DNA of 64,000 nucleotides from positions 2,852,001 to 2,916,000 of the forward strand of contig NZ_AP022599.1 in the NCBI RefSeq assembly GCF_010725725.1, in the 5' to 3' direction. This document shows, piece by piece, positions 20,477 to 32,117 of the stretch (positions within the stretch are counted from its first letter, which is position 1; the number at the start of each line of letters is the position of its first letter). The notes beneath the pieces were generated by a model. That model saw only the letters and a program-made list of their open reading frames with translations. It had not been told where the DNA came from and searched no databases. The position numbers were made by a program, and so were the translations under genes. This stretch comes from Mycolicibacterium pulveris (GTDB lineage: Bacteria; Actinomycetota; Actinomycetes; Mycobacteriales; Mycobacteriaceae).

Positions 20477-20952
20477 TGGGACCCACCCGCACGCGTGACC
20501 TGACCGCCGCGACGGCGGTCATGGTGGTCCTCGGCTATCTGCTGGTGCTGCTGCTCTACAAGTGGTTTCCGCCGATCACCGTGTGGACGGGGTTGTCGCT
20601 GCTCGCGGTGGCGATCGCGGAGGCGGTGTGGGCCTTCTACATCCGCGCCAAGATCCGCGACGGGCAGATCGGCGACGGCCCGGGTTGGCTGCACCCGCTG
20701 GCGGTAGCCCGGTCGGTGGTGATCGCCAAGGCCTCGGCGTGGGTGGGTGCGCTGGTGCTCGGCTGGTGGTTGGGCGTGCTGCTATACCTGCTACCACGGC
20801 GTTCGGCATTGCGGGTCGCGGGCGAGGACACCGTGGGCACCGTCGTCGCCGCCGGGTGCGCGTTGGCGTTGGTGATCGCCGCGTTGTGGCTACAGCATTG
20901 CTGCAAGTCGCCGAACGAGCCCGAGGACAACGCCGACGCCGCAACCGATTAA
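20476..20952 (+). CDS. DUF3180 membrane protein
   Basis: 158-residue membrane protein with four hydrophobic segments (about residues 12-32, 36-56, 82-108, 122-142) and a short acidic C-terminal tail. It is the homologue of M. tuberculosis Rv3605c and belongs to the actinobacterial DUF3180 family, which is conserved directly after folK. It is translationally coupled to folK by TGATG. The function is unknown; its position suggests a link to folate or envelope metabolism but does not show one. Confidence 0.85.
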   Translation: MGPTRTRDLTAATAVMVVLGYLLVLLLYKWFPPITVWTGLSLLAVAIAEAVWAFYIRAKIRDGQIGDGPGWLHPLAVARSVVIAKASAWVGALVLGWWLGVLLYLLPRRSALRVAGEDTVGTVVAAGCALALVIAALWLQHCCKSPNEPEDNADAATD

Positions 20953-21029
20953 CGCCGCCCCGGCGCCGGCGCGCCGAATCGCCGCTGCGGTCGACACGCG
21001 AGGTGACCTGTGCCGGGTACAGTCGGCCC

Positions 21030-22343
21030 ATGACCGATCTGCCCCGCAGCGCCCGGCCGCGGCGCAGCGGCCGCAGGCCGAGTTGGGTGCTGCTGAGTGT
21101 GTTGCTGGTCCTTGCGATCGCGGCCAGCTCCGCTTTGGTTTTCACCAACCGGGTCGAACTGCTCAAGCTCGCGGTCATTCTGGCGTTGTGGGCCGCCGTG
21201 GTGGCGGCGTTCGTTTCCGTGATCTACCGCAGGCAAAGCGACGCCGACCAGGCCAAGGTGCGTGACCTCAAGTTGGTCTACGACTTGCAGCTGGAGCGCG
21301 AGATCTCCGCCCGCCGTGAGTACGAGCTGTCGGTGGAGACCCATCTGCGTCGCGAACTCGCATCCGAGATGCGCGCCCAGGCCGCCGACGAGGTGGCCGC
21401 GTTGCGGGCCGAACTGGCGGCCTTGCGCAGCCATTTGGAGGTGCTGTTCGACGCCGAGCTGTCGGAGCGGCCCGCGTTGGAAACCGAACGCACGACGGTG
21501 CGGGCCTACAGCGACTGGGCGCGTGACGAACAACCTTCCGGTCAGCTCGGCGCCAGCCGCGTCGACACCGGCTACCAGGACGACCTCACCGCCCAGACCG
21601 ACGAAAGCCCGATCATCGACGTCGCGGCCGAACCCCATCCGCCCGAGTTCGATTGGGGCCCTCCGACGCCGAGCGCCGAGGGCGTGCACCGCAGGGCCCC
21701 AGAGCCCGAGCCCGAGCCCGAACCCGAGCGTCCGCGGCACTTCGCCGAGGAGCCCAGGGCGTGGACGCCTCCGCCGCCGCCACCGCCGCCGCCACCGCCA
21801 CCGCCGCCGGCACCGGCGCCGGAACCCGAACCCGCACCGAGCGGCACCCACTTCGGTTGGGTCCCACCCGAAGAGTCCGCGCCGCAGCAGCCGGAGCCGG
21901 CCCGGCACGTCCGCGCGACCGAGTGGCAGCCCGCACCGGCCGACGGACAGTGGCTGCCGCCGGGGACACCGGGCAGCAACTGGGTGGCCCCCGTCGAAGA
22001 GCCCCCCGCTGCCGAGGAGGCCGCCGAGGAGTACGTGGGCAGGCGCCGCGCACCCGAGCCGTCGCCGCCACCACCGCCGCCCGTGCCGCCGCCCCCGCCG
22101 TCGCAGTACGAACCGCCGCGGCGTGGCAGGCACTCGGTGCCCGCCGAGGCCGCCGACCCCGGCCGTCCGGCCGCCGAGCAGCCCACGGCCGCCGAGCCAG
22201 AGCCGCCAGAGCAGCCCGTGCCGCGACGGCGGCGGCGCATGGAGGATGGCGAACAGACCGGCGGGCAATCGGTGGCCGAGCTGCTGGCCCGGCTGCAAGC
22301 CAGCCCGACGGGGGGCGGGCGTCGTCGCCGCCGCGAGGAGTGA
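21030..22343 (+). CDS. Conserved membrane-anchored protein with Pro-rich tail (Rv3604c-like)
   Basis: 437-residue protein. It has a basic N-terminus, two closely spaced membrane helices (about residues 17-37 and 45-65), a charged, probably coiled-coil stretch (about 70-145: QLEREISARREYEL, LRAELAALR), and a long low-complexity Pro/Glu tail. The tail includes a run of about 17 prolines near residue 250 and further PPPPP blocks, and ends in RRRRREE. It occupies the place of Rv3604c, conserved between folK and panC in mycobacteria. A scaffolding or envelope role is possible but not shown. ATG 21030. Confidence 0.8.
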   Translation: MTDLPRSARPRRSGRRPSWVLLSVLLVLAIAASSALVFTNRVELLKLAVILALWAAVVAAFVSVIYRRQSDADQAKVRDLKLVYDLQLEREISARREYELSVETHLRRELASEMRAQAADEVAALRAELAALRSHLEVLFDAELSERPALETERTTVRAYSDWARDEQPSGQLGASRVDTGYQDDLTAQTDESPIIDVAAEPHPPEFDWGPPTPSAEGVHRRAPEPEPEPEPERPRHFAEEPRAWTPPPPPPPPPPPPPPAPAPEPEPAPSGTHFGWVPPEESAPQQPEPARHVRATEWQPAPADGQWLPPGTPGSNWVAPVEEPPAAEEAAEEYVGRRRAPEPSPPPPPPVPPPPPSQYEPPRRGRHSVPAEAADPGRPAAEQPTAAEPEPPEQPVPRRRRRMEDGEQTGGQSVAELLARLQASPTGGGRRRRREE

Positions 22344-22423
22344 GTTAATCTTTTTCCGACCGTCCGGTACCCGCACCGCGGGACTGGAACGTACACACTA
22401 CTGACACTCAGCGAGGTCGCTGC

Positions 22424-23347
22424 ATGGGGACGCCCGACGTATTCCGCCCCGCGCGGCTCTCGGTCGGCATCATTTCCGCTGGTCGGGTGGGTTCCGCGCT
22501 GGGCGTGGCGTTGGAGCGCGCGCAGCACGTCGTGGTGGCCTGCAGCGCGGTCTCGCAGGCGTCGCGCGAGCGCGCGCGGCGCCGGCTGCCTGACACGCTC
22601 GTACTGCCACTGGACGAGGTCGCCGCCCGCGCCGAGCTGTTGTTGTTGTCGGTGCCCGACACCGAGCTCGCGGGGTTGGTGTCGGGCCTGGCCGCCACCG
22701 GGGCGGTGCGCCCGGGCACCATCGTCGCGCACACCTCGGGCGCCAACGGGGTGGCCGTGCTGGCCCCGCTGGCCGACAACGGCTGCATCCCCCTTGCGAT
22801 CCATCCGGCCATGACGTTCACCGGCGCCGATGAGGACATCGAACGGCTGCCCGACGCCTGCTTCGGCATCACCGCCGCCGACGAGGTGGGGTACGCGATC
22901 GCCCAGTCCCTGGTGCTGGAGATCGGCGGTGAACCGTTCCGGGTGCGCGAAGACGCCCGCACCCTCTACCACGCGGCGTTGGCCCATGCCAGCAACCACC
23001 TCGTCACCGTCCTTCTGGACGCGGTCGAGGCGCTGCGCTCGGCGTTGTGGGGCCAGGAGCTGCTCGGCCAGGAACTGGTCGGAGACGCGCCGGGCGGGCT
23101 GGCGGAACGGGTCGTCGGGCCGCTGGCACGAGCGGCGCTGGAGAACGCGCTGCAGCGGGGACAGGCCGCGCTGACCGGCCCGGTCGCCCGCGGCGACGCA
23201 CCCGCGGTCGCGAACCATCTGCACGCGCTGGCCGAAGTGGACCCGCAACTGGCGCAGGCTTATCGGACCAATTCGCTGCGCACCGCGCAGCGTGCACACG
23301 CCCCCGACGAAGTGTTCACGGTGCTCCAGGAAGCCGGGCGGCCATGA
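22424..23347 (+). CDS. Rossmann-like oxidoreductase with DUF2520 domain (Rv3603c-like)
   Basis: 307-residue protein. The N-terminal half is a Rossmann fold with the dinucleotide motif [13 protein letters not shown] and resembles 6-phosphogluconate or ketopantoate reductases. It is followed by [10 protein letters not shown] and IHPAMTF, and a helical C-terminal DUF2520 domain ([16 protein letters not shown]). It directly precedes panC with an ATGA overlap, as in all mycobacteria. That position has led to suggestions of a ketopantoate reductase role; this is inference only. The homologue is Rv3603c. Confidence 0.82.
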   Translation: MGTPDVFRPARLSVGIISAGRVGSALGVALERAQHVVVACSAVSQASRERARRRLPDTLVLPLDEVAARAELLLLSVPDTELAGLVSGLAATGAVRPGTIVAHTSGANGVAVLAPLADNGCIPLAIHPAMTFTGADEDIERLPDACFGITAADEVGYAIAQSLVLEIGGEPFRVREDARTLYHAALAHASNHLVTVLLDAVEALRSALWGQELLGQELVGDAPGGLAERVVGPLARAALENALQRGQAALTGPVARGDAPAVANHLHALAEVDPQLAQAYRTNSLRTAQRAHAPDEVFTVLQEAGRP

Positions 23348-24276
23348 TCGACCACCAACCACAGTTCGCCGCGGGCGAGTTGAACGTCTACACCAGTCCC
23401 CGCGACGTCTCCGGCGTCACCAAGGCGTTGCGCGCCACCGGGCGCCGGGTGATGCTGGTGCCGACGATGGGCGCCCTGCACGAAGGGCACCTGACCCTGA
23501 TCCGGGCGGCCAAACGGGTCCAGGGCGCGGTCGTGGTGGTGTCGATTTTCGTCAACCCGCTGCAGTTCGGCGCGAACGAAGACCTCGACGCCTATCCGCG
23601 CACGCTGGACGACGATCTGGGCGCGCTTCGCAACGAAGGCGTCGAGATCGCGTTCACCCCGACCGCGGCCGACATGTATCCCGACGGCGTTCGCACCTGT
23701 GTGCAGCCGGGCCCGCTCGGCAACGAGCTCGAAGGCGCCGTGCGGCCAACGCATTTCGCCGGCGTGCTGACCGTCGTTCTCAAGCTGCTCAACATCGTCA
23801 ACCCGGACCGCGCGTTCTTCGGCGAGAAGGACTACCAGCAGCTCGTCCTGATCCGCCAGATGGTCGCCGACTTCAACCTGGCTGTTTCGATCGTCGGGGT
23901 GCCGATCGTGCGGGAGGCCGACGGGCTGGCGATGTCGTCGCGGAACCGCTACCTCAACCCGACCGAACGCGAGCAGGCCGGCGCGCTCTCAGCTGCGCTG
24001 CTGGCGGGCATGTACGCGGCGGGGGAGGGAACCGCCGCGGCGTTGGACGCCGCGCATGCGGTGCTCGACGAGGTGCCTGCCATCGAGATCGACTACCTGC
24101 AGGTGCGTGACCCCACGCTCGGTCCGGCGCCGACCACCGGCGCGGGCCGCATGCTCGTCGCCGCCCGGCTTGGTGGCACCCGGCTGCTGGACAACATCGC
24201 CATCGACATCGGGGTGCCGTCCGGCCCCGGCCCGCACGTTGAATACGACGAACACGAACTTCCTTGGAGGAATTGA
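23344..24276 (+). CDS. panC: Pantothenate synthetase
   Basis: 310-residue ligase joining pantoate and beta-alanine with ATP. The nucleotidyl-transferase HIGH-like motif is ALHEGHLTL within [19 protein letters not shown], the [11 protein letters not shown] segment and the late MSSRNRYL (KMSKS-like region) complete the set. ATG 23344 overlaps the previous stop (ATGA), and its stop overlaps panD (TGATG). With panD and coaX it forms the pantothenate/CoA segment of the operon. Confidence 0.96.
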   Translation: MIDHQPQFAAGELNVYTSPRDVSGVTKALRATGRRVMLVPTMGALHEGHLTLIRAAKRVQGAVVVVSIFVNPLQFGANEDLDAYPRTLDDDLGALRNEGVEIAFTPTAADMYPDGVRTCVQPGPLGNELEGAVRPTHFAGVLTVVLKLLNIVNPDRAFFGEKDYQQLVLIRQMVADFNLAVSIVGVPIVREADGLAMSSRNRYLNPTEREQAGALSAALLAGMYAAGEGTAAALDAAHAVLDEVPAIEIDYLQVRDPTLGPAPTTGAGRMLVAARLGGTRLLDNIAIDIGVPSGPGPHVEYDEHELPWRN

Positions 24277-24683
24277 TGTTTCGGACCATGCTGAAGTCGA
24301 AGATCCACCGCGCCACGGTCACGCAGGCGGATCTTCACTACGTCGGGTCGGTCACCATCGACGCCGACCTGATGGATGCCGCGGACCTACTGGAAGGCGA
24401 ACAGGTCACGATCGTCGACATCGACAACGGCGCTCGGTTGGTGACCTATGCGATCACCGGTGAGCGCGGTAGCGGTGTGATCGGGATCAACGGTGCCGCG
24501 GCGCATCTGGTGCATCCCGGCGATCTGGTCATCCTGATCGCCTACGGCACGATGGACGATGCCGAAGCGCGCAGCTATCAACCCAGGATCGTGTTCGTCG
24601 ACGCCGACAACAAGCAGGTGGACCTCGGGCACGATCCCGCCCATGTGCCGGCCGACGCGGCCGAGCTGATGTCGTCGCGGTGA
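24276..24683 (+). CDS. panD: Aspartate 1-decarboxylase, pyruvoyl-dependent proenzyme
   Basis: 135-residue proenzyme making beta-alanine from aspartate. It self-cleaves between G24 and S25 (HYVGSVTID), and S25 becomes the pyruvoyl group. GINGAAAH in the beta chain is the conserved substrate loop. ATG 24276 follows a GGAGG embedded in the end of panC and shares a base with its stop. The C-terminal region ([18 protein letters not shown]) is of the mycobacterial type, which is linked to pyrazinoic-acid sensitivity in M. tuberculosis. Confidence 0.96.
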   Translation: MFRTMLKSKIHRATVTQADLHYVGSVTIDADLMDAADLLEGEQVTIVDIDNGARLVTYAITGERGSGVIGINGAAAHLVHPGDLVILIAYGTMDDAEARSYQPRIVFVDADNKQVDLGHDPAHVPADAAELMSSR

Positions 24684-24687
24684 TCGT

Positions 24688-25503
24688 GTGCTGCTCGCGA
24701 TCGACGTCCGCAACACCCACACCGTCGTCGGCCTGATAACCGGTTCCGGTGACCACGCAAAGGTGGTGCACGACTGGCGCATCCGCACCGAGCCGGAGGT
24801 CACCGCCGATGAGCTCGCGCTGACCATCGACGGCCTGATCGGCGACGACTCCGAACGGCTGACCGGCGCGGTCGCGCTGTCCACCGTGCCGTCGGTGATG
24901 CACGAGCTGCGCGAGATGCTCGACCAGTACTGGCCCGCGGTGCCGCACGTGCTGATCGAACCGGGTGTGCGCACCGGGATTCCGCTGCTCGTCGACAACC
25001 CGAAGGAGGTCGGAGCCGACCGCATCGTCAACTGTCTGGCCGCCTTCCACAAGTTCGGCACCGCCTCGATCGTGGTGGATTTCGGTTCCTCGATCTGTGT
25101 CGACGTGGTCTCGGCCAAGGGAGAGTTCCTTGGCGGGGCGATCGCGCCGGGCGTCGAGGTTTCCTCGGACGCCTCGGCCGCCAGGTCGGCCGCGCTGCGT
25201 CGGGTCGAGCTGACCCGGCCGCGCTCGGTGGTCGGCAAGAACACCGTCGAATGTATGCAGGCCGGTGCGATTTTCGGGTTCGCCGGGCTGGTCGACGGTC
25301 TGGTGCAGCGCGTCCGCGACGACGTCGACGGCTTCTCGGGATCGGACGTGTCCGTGGTGGCGACGGGCCACACCGCACCGCTGCTGCTGCCCGATATGCG
25401 CACCGTCGACCACTACGACCAGTACCTGACGCTGAGTGGATTGCGGCTGGTCTTCGAACGCAACCGCGACAGCCAGCGGGGGCGTCTCAAGCAAGCCCGA
25501 TAG
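24688..25503 (+). CDS. coaX: Type III pantothenate kinase
   Basis: 271-residue ASKHA-fold kinase phosphorylating pantothenate. It starts with [16 protein letters not shown] (phosphate-1 loop with the metal-binding Asp). [18 protein letters not shown] and [13 protein letters not shown] follow, and then the GGAIAPGV segment. GTG 24688 lies five bases after panD. Very close in sequence to the M. tuberculosis CoaX. Mycobacteria also have a type I kinase (CoaA) elsewhere, and in M. tuberculosis that one is the essential enzyme. Confidence 0.94.
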   Translation: MLLAIDVRNTHTVVGLITGSGDHAKVVHDWRIRTEPEVTADELALTIDGLIGDDSERLTGAVALSTVPSVMHELREMLDQYWPAVPHVLIEPGVRTGIPLLVDNPKEVGADRIVNCLAAFHKFGTASIVVDFGSSICVDVVSAKGEFLGGAIAPGVEVSSDASAARSAALRRVELTRPRSVVGKNTVECMQAGAIFGFAGLVDGLVQRVRDDVDGFSGSDVSVVATGHTAPLLLPDMRTVDHYDQYLTLSGLRLVFERNRDSQRGRLKQAR

Positions 25504-25514
25504 GCTGGCACGAC

Positions 25515-27026
25515 GTGACCTCAGCTGATACGCCCGACGCCACCGACATTCCCGAGCAGTACCGGATCCGTCAGGCCAAACGTGCGCGGCTGCTGGCCGA
25601 GGGGAGGGACCCGTACCCGGTCGAGGTTCCCCGCACCCACACGCTTGCCGAAATTCGCCAGGCCCATCCCGATCTGCCCGCCGACACCGCGACGGGTGAG
25701 ATCGTCGGCGTCGCCGGGCGGGTGATGTTCGCGCGCAACGCGGGAAAGCTGTGCTTTGCGACACTGCAAGAAGGCGACGGCACCCAGCTGCAGGCGATGT
25801 TCAGCCTCGACCGCATCGGCCAGGAGTCGCTGGACGACTGGAAGGCCGACGCCGACCTCGGCGACGTCGTCTACGTCCACGGCGAGGTGATCAGCTCCAA
25901 GCGCGGCGAATTGTCTGTGCTGGCTGATTCCTGGCAAATAGTCTCCAAGGCGTTGCGGCCGCTTCCCGTCGCGCACAAGGAGATGAGCGAAGAGGCGCGG
26001 GTGCGGCAGCGCTACGTCGACCTGATCGTGCGGCCAGAAGCGCGCCGGGTCGCCCGGCAGCGGGTGGCGGTGGTGAGGGCGTTGCGATCAGCGCTGGAGC
26101 GGCGCGGTTTTCTGGAGATCGAGACGCCGATGCTGCAGACCTTGGCCGGTGGCGCGGCGGCGCGGCCGTTCGTCACCCATTCCAATGCCCTCGATGCCGA
26201 CCTGTATCTGCGTATCGCCCCGGAACTGTTCCTCAAGCGTGCCGTGGTCGGCGGTTTCGAGAAGGTTTTCGAGTTGAATCGGGTGTTCCGAAACGAGGGC
26301 GCCGATTCCACGCATTCCCCCGAATTCGCGATGCTCGAGACATATCAGGCGTATGGCACCTACGACGATTCGGCCACTGTCACCCGTGAGCTTATTCAGG
26401 AGGTCGCCGACGAAGCGATCGGCACCAGAAAGGTGCCATTGCCGGATGGCACCATCTATGACCTGGATGGTGAATGGGAAAGCATTCAAATGTATCCATC
26501 GCTGTCGGATGCTCTCGGAGAAGAGATCACCCCTCAAACTCCGGCCGACAAGTTATGGAAGATCGCGGACCGACTCGGCGTGGAGATTCCCCGCGACCGC
26601 GGCTACGGTCACGGCAAATTAGTCGAGGAACTTTGGGAGCACACGGTCGGTAACACGCTGTGGGCACCGACCTTCGTACGCGATTTTCCAGTCGAAACGA
26701 CGCCGTTGACCCGCCCGCACCGCGAGATCGAGGGTGTCACGGAAAAGTGGGACCTTTACGTTCGCCGGACAGAACTCGCCACCGGCTACTCTGAACTCAT
26801 CGACCCGATAATCCAACGCGAAAGGTTTGAAGCCCAGGCCCGAGCAGCGGCCGCCGGTGACGACGAGGCAATGGCCCTCGATGAGGATTTCCTCACCGCG
26901 TTGGAGTATGCGATGCCGCCGACCACAGGCACCGGAATGGGCATCGATAGGTTGATGATGGCTTTGACGGGCTTGATGATTCGGGAGACTGTTTTGTTCC
27001 CGATTGTTCGACGTCACGGCTCCTAA
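25515..27026 (+). CDS. lysS: Lysyl-tRNA synthetase, class II
   Basis: 503-residue synthetase. The N-terminal OB-fold anticodon domain (residues about 55-160) is followed by the class II catalytic core with motif 2 [14 protein letters not shown] and motif 3 [16 protein letters not shown] 25515, twelve bases after coaX. From about base 26160 to the stop, codon use is noticeably less GC-rich than in the first 650 bases (for example GAATGGGAAAGCATTCAAAT near 26470). The gene may therefore be a recombinant or the catalytic part recently transferred. The reading frame is intact. Confidence 0.95.
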   Translation: MTSADTPDATDIPEQYRIRQAKRARLLAEGRDPYPVEVPRTHTLAEIRQAHPDLPADTATGEIVGVAGRVMFARNAGKLCFATLQEGDGTQLQAMFSLDRIGQESLDDWKADADLGDVVYVHGEVISSKRGELSVLADSWQIVSKALRPLPVAHKEMSEEARVRQRYVDLIVRPEARRVARQRVAVVRALRSALERRGFLEIETPMLQTLAGGAAARPFVTHSNALDADLYLRIAPELFLKRAVVGGFEKVFELNRVFRNEGADSTHSPEFAMLETYQAYGTYDDSATVTRELIQEVADEAIGTRKVPLPDGTIYDLDGEWESIQMYPSLSDALGEEITPQTPADKLWKIADRLGVEIPRDRGYGHGKLVEELWEHTVGNTLWAPTFVRDFPVETTPLTRPHREIEGVTEKWDLYVRRTELATGYSELIDPIIQRERFEAQARAAAAGDDEAMALDEDFLTALEYAMPPTTGTGMGIDRLMMALTGLMIRETVLFPIVRRHGS

Positions 27027-27090
27027 CCTGGACTATTTCCAAACATGTTGAATGGCGCCCATACATATGGCAGATTGGTGCGAGGGTTCG

Positions 27091-27117
27091 AGAACTAAAG
27101 TCTGGATCTAGTTCTCA
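27091..27117. promoter_or_regulatory. Perfect 8-bp inverted repeat upstream of lsr2
   Basis: GAGAACTA (27091-27098) and TAGTTCTC (27110-27117) are perfect complements 11 bases apart, ending 19 bases before the lsr2 ATG. The setting is AT-rich. It could be an operator or a leader hairpin; no known regulator motif is matched. Confidence 0.55.
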
Positions 27118-27136
27118 AGTAGAAGGGCGTGAGCAA

Positions 27137-27478
27137 ATGGCGAAGAAAGTGACTGTCACGTTGATCGACGATTTCGACGGCGAAGGCTCCGCCGACGAGA
27201 CCGTCGAATTCGGCCTCGATGGTGTGACTTACGAGATCGACCTTTCTTCTAAGAATGCCGCGAAGCTGCGTAACGACTTGAAGCAATGGGTGGAAGCCGG
27301 TCGCCGGGTGGGCGGTCGCCGGCGGGGCCGCTCGGCTGGATCGGGCCGCGGCCGCGCGGCGATCGACCGCGAGCAGAGCGCCGCGATCCGGGAGTGGGCG
27401 CGCCGCAACGGCCACAACGTGTCGACCCGCGGACGCATCCCCGCCGACATCATCGACGCCTTCCATGCGGCAACATAA
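27137..27478 (+). CDS. lsr2: Nucleoid-associated protein Lsr2
   Basis: 113-residue H-NS-like xenogeneic silencer that binds the minor groove of AT-rich DNA and bridges it. The N-terminal dimerisation beta-hairpin ([16 protein letters not shown]) is followed by a basic linker ([18 protein letters not shown]). The C-terminal DNA-binding domain carries the AT-hook-like RGR in [10 protein letters not shown]. Length and sequence match mycobacterial Lsr2. It lies between lysS and clpC1 as in M. tuberculosis. The AT-rich promoter region suggests autoregulation, a common trait of this family. Confidence 0.96.
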   Translation: MAKKVTVTLIDDFDGEGSADETVEFGLDGVTYEIDLSSKNAAKLRNDLKQWVEAGRRVGGRRRGRSAGSGRGRAAIDREQSAAIREWARRNGHNVSTRGRIPADIIDAFHAAT

Positions 27479-27792
27479 CGGCTAGTTGCCCGAACGCCCT
27501 GTGTTCGCCGATGAACCCTGTCGGTAGCCCTCGGTGGGCTTGTTCGCCGCACGCGAACCCGCCACGGTGTCTACCCCGGAAACGAATCCGCCTCCCGACG
27601 CGTTGCTAATCGGTAGCCACCGGGTAATCACCCGATGTGGCACGGGCCTCCCGGTTGTCCGCTCACAGCAGACCGCCGGACGGGGCGGCGGGGAGCACCG
27701 CCCATTAGAGTGGACGGCAGGTGCAGTGCGTTTCCGGAGCCTTTCGGGGCGGGCGGCACCGTACCTATTTGATGGAGAGCAGGTAACCACCG
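27479..27792. other. Regulatory intergenic region lsr2-clpC1
   Basis: This 314-base gap has no convincing gene. It contains a perfect GTTCGC-N5-GCGAAC palindrome at 27542-27558 and a CGAAC-N7-GTTCG dyad at 27491-27507. The clpC1 leader ends in GATGGAGAGCAGG shortly before its ATG. The gap must also carry the lsr2 transcription end, but no strong terminator hairpin is seen. Confidence 0.6.
27542..27558. promoter_or_regulatory. Candidate ClgR operator upstream of clpC1
   Basis: GTTCGC-CGCAC-GCGAAC is a perfect 6+6 palindrome with a five-base spacer, 235 bases before the clpC1 ATG. ClgR, the actinobacterial activator of clp genes, recognises CGC-N5-GCG flanked by A/T, and clpC1 is a known target in mycobacteria. 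Match by eye only; the inner spacer differs from the corynebacterial consensus. Confidence 0.55.
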
Positions 27793-30336
<2,544 letters not shown>

Positions 30337-30347
30337 CTCCATCACGC

Positions 30348-30378
30348 AAAGCCCCCGAACCTCGGTTCGGGGGCTTTT
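30348..30378 (+). terminator. Rho-independent terminator after clpC1
   Basis: A 10-bp GC-rich stem, GCCCCCGAAC (30351-30360) with GTTCGGGGGC (30365-30374), has a four-base loop, is extended by AAA/TTT pairs and is followed by TTTT. It lies 12 bases after the clpC1 stop. It separates clpC1 from the cobalamin riboswitch promoter. Confidence 0.92.
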
Positions 30379-30414
30379 GCGTTGCCGGTGTCCCGGTTCG
30401 GCAGGCGATTGCTT

Positions 30415-30545
30415 ACGATGTGCGGTGTAATCGGCAGGCAGAGGAATCTGGTGAGAATCCAGAACGGTCGCGCCACTGTGTCAAGTCAGACCCGATGCCT
30501 GTCGTCCGCCTCCAACCGGGACGCGAACTCCCCGAAAGGACACCG
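30415..30545 (+). promoter_or_regulatory. Cobalamin (B12) riboswitch upstream of cbtBA
   Basis: The leader contains the conserved cobalamin aptamer parts in order: AGGAATCTGGTGAGAATCC (30442-30460, P3-P4 region), CGGTCGCGCCACTGTG (B12 box, 30465-30480) and AGTCAGACCCGATGCCTG (30484-30501, 3' side). A possible -10 TACGAT is at 30414-30419. The next gene is a CbtB cobalt transporter with an AAAGGA site at 30535. In this family B12 binding usually shuts off translation or transcription. Motif reading only. Confidence 0.9.
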
Positions 30546-30547
30546 AA

Positions 30548-30763
30548 ATGACCTCTCCTGAGGCCCGCAGGTCGATCGCTCCTGCAATCGACTTCTCCGC
30601 AGCCAAGGCAGTCGCCTGGCTGACGCTGACCGCGTTCTTCGCGCTCCTGGTGATCTATTTCGTGGGGATGGATCAGGGCGCGACTTCGGTGTTCGGCAGC
30701 AACACCGTCATTCACGAGTTCGTGCACGACGCCCGCCACCTGCTCGGCTTCCCCTGCCACTGA
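30548..30763 (+). CDS. cbtB: Cobalt transporter subunit CbtB
   Basis: 71-residue small membrane protein with one helix (about residues 23-43) and the diagnostic C-terminal metal motif HEFVHDARHLLGFPCH. CbtB partners the polytopic CbtA in B12-regulated cobalt uptake, predicted largely from comparative genomics. ATG 30548, eight bases after AAAGGA, directly behind the cobalamin riboswitch. Three bases separate it from cbtA. Confidence 0.92.
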   Translation: MTSPEARRSIAPAIDFSAAKAVAWLTLTAFFALLVIYFVGMDQGATSVFGSNTVIHEFVHDARHLLGFPCH

Positions 30764-30766
30764 CCG

Positions 30767-31567
30767 ATGGAGAAGCAGATAATCGGGCGCGGCGTGCTGG
30801 CCGGCGCCCTGGCCGGGGTGGTCGCGTTCCTGTTCGCCCGGCTCTTCGTCGAGCCGGTGATCGAGCGGGCGATCGGTTACGAGGAGGGCGTCGGCGCCGC
30901 GCATGAGGCGCTCGGTGGCCACGGCGGACATCACCACCATGGCGGTGACGCGTTCGAAGGGTTCACCCGCGGCGTACAGGCCAACATCGGCATGGGCTTC
31001 GGGGTGCTGGCGTTCGGCGTCGCGATCGGCGCGCTGTTCGCCGTCGTCTTCGCGGTGACCTACGGGCGGATCGGCAACGTCTCGGCGCGCGTGCTGTCGT
31101 TGTATGTGGCCGGCGGAATGTTGTTGAGCCTGTTCGTCGTTCCCGCGCTGAAGTATCCGCCCAGCCCGCCCGCGTTGAGCCTGGACGAGACCATCCGCCA
31201 GCGCACGCTGCTGTACCTGCTGATGGTGGCGCTCTCCGCCGCGTTGTTGGTGGGCGCGGTGGTTCTGGGGCGCCGGCTCGCCGCGCGGCTGGGCGCCTGG
31301 AACGCGGCGCTGGTGGCCGCGGGCGGCTACGTGGTGGCCGTCGCCGTGGTGATGCTGATCCTGCCGACCATCGACGAGACGCCGGGGCCGCTGCGCGACG
31401 AGGCGGGCAACATGGTGTACGAAGGTTTCCCCGCCGACGTCCTCTACGAGTTCCGGCTGTACTCGCTGGGCACCCAGGTCGTGATGTACGCGACGATCGC
31501 GTTGGTGTTCGGTGCGATGGCGGCCCGGCTGCTGGAGTCCAAGCGGGAGAACGCCATCGCGGCATGA
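30767..31567 (+). CDS. cbtA: Cobalt transporter subunit CbtA
   Basis: 266-residue membrane protein with about six helices. A His-rich loop (GGHGGHHHHGGDAFEG) after the first helix and a second short His/Glu region fit metal capture. The family motif FTRGVQANIGMGFG follows the loop. It is co-transcribed with cbtB, and its stop overlaps the next gene (ATGA). It is predicted to import Co2+ for cobalamin synthesis under B12-riboswitch control. Confidence 0.92.
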   Translation: MEKQIIGRGVLAGALAGVVAFLFARLFVEPVIERAIGYEEGVGAAHEALGGHGGHHHHGGDAFEGFTRGVQANIGMGFGVLAFGVAIGALFAVVFAVTYGRIGNVSARVLSLYVAGGMLLSLFVVPALKYPPSPPALSLDETIRQRTLLYLLMVALSAALLVGAVVLGRRLAARLGAWNAALVAAGGYVVAVAVVMLILPTIDETPGPLRDEAGNMVYEGFPADVLYEFRLYSLGTQVVMYATIALVFGAMAARLLESKRENAIAA

Positions 31568-32115
31568 CCGAAGTGGTCCGGCTGACGTTGGTGTCCCACG
31601 CCATGACCGATGCGATGGCGGCCGGCCGGTTTCCCACCGACGAGGCGCTCAACTCGGTCGGGCATCGTCAGATCGGCGTGTGCACCGAACTGGGTGTGGC
31701 CGACGTCGCGTTGTGCGCGCCCGAGAAGCGGACCCGCCAGACCGCGGATCTGCTCGGCTTGGCGGCGTCGGTCGAACCGCGGTTGGCCGACCTCGACTGC
31801 GGTCGTTGGCGAGGCGATGTGCTGGGCCGGCTGCCTCCGGACGATCTGGCGATCTGGTTGACCGACCCGACGCGCGCGCCGCATGGCGGTGAGACGGTCG
31901 TCGAGCTGGTCGATCGGGTGCGGGACTGGATGGACGGGCTGGCCGAGCGCCGCGGCCGGCTGATCGCGGTGACCCACCCCGCGGTGGTGCGCGCCGCCAT
32001 CCTGGTCGCGCTGGATGCACCGCCGGAATCGTTCTGGCGCATCGACGTTGCGCCGGTGAGCCGTACGGTGATGCACTACCGCGGGCACGCCTGGACGCTG
32101 CGGTCAGCGCCGTAG
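31564..32115 (+). CDS. Histidine phosphatase family protein with altered RHG motif
   Basis: 183-residue protein of the phosphoglycerate-mutase/histidine-phosphatase fold. The N-terminal motif is LVSHAMT instead of the usual xxRHGxT: the phospho-accepting His is kept but the phosphate-binding Arg is Ser and the Gly is Ala. The acid/base region (EPRLADLDCGRWRG) and second His (VTHPAVVRAA) are present. It is third in the B12-riboswitch operon with cbtBA (ATGA overlap). It may act as a CobC-like alpha-ribazole phosphatase or have lost activity; this is inference. Confidence 0.8.
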   Translation: MTEVVRLTLVSHAMTDAMAAGRFPTDEALNSVGHRQIGVCTELGVADVALCAPEKRTRQTADLLGLAASVEPRLADLDCGRWRGDVLGRLPPDDLAIWLTDPTRAPHGGETVVELVDRVRDWMDGLAERRGRLIAVTHPAVVRAAILVALDAPPESFWRIDVAPVSRTVMHYRGHAWTLRSAP

Positions 32116-32117
32116 GA

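Noticed and set aside
27491..27507. CGAAC-N7-GTTCG resembling a mycobacterial SOS (LexA) box
   Set aside because: LexA boxes need CGAAC-N4-GTTCG; the spacer here is seven bases, and the neighbouring genes are not SOS genes.
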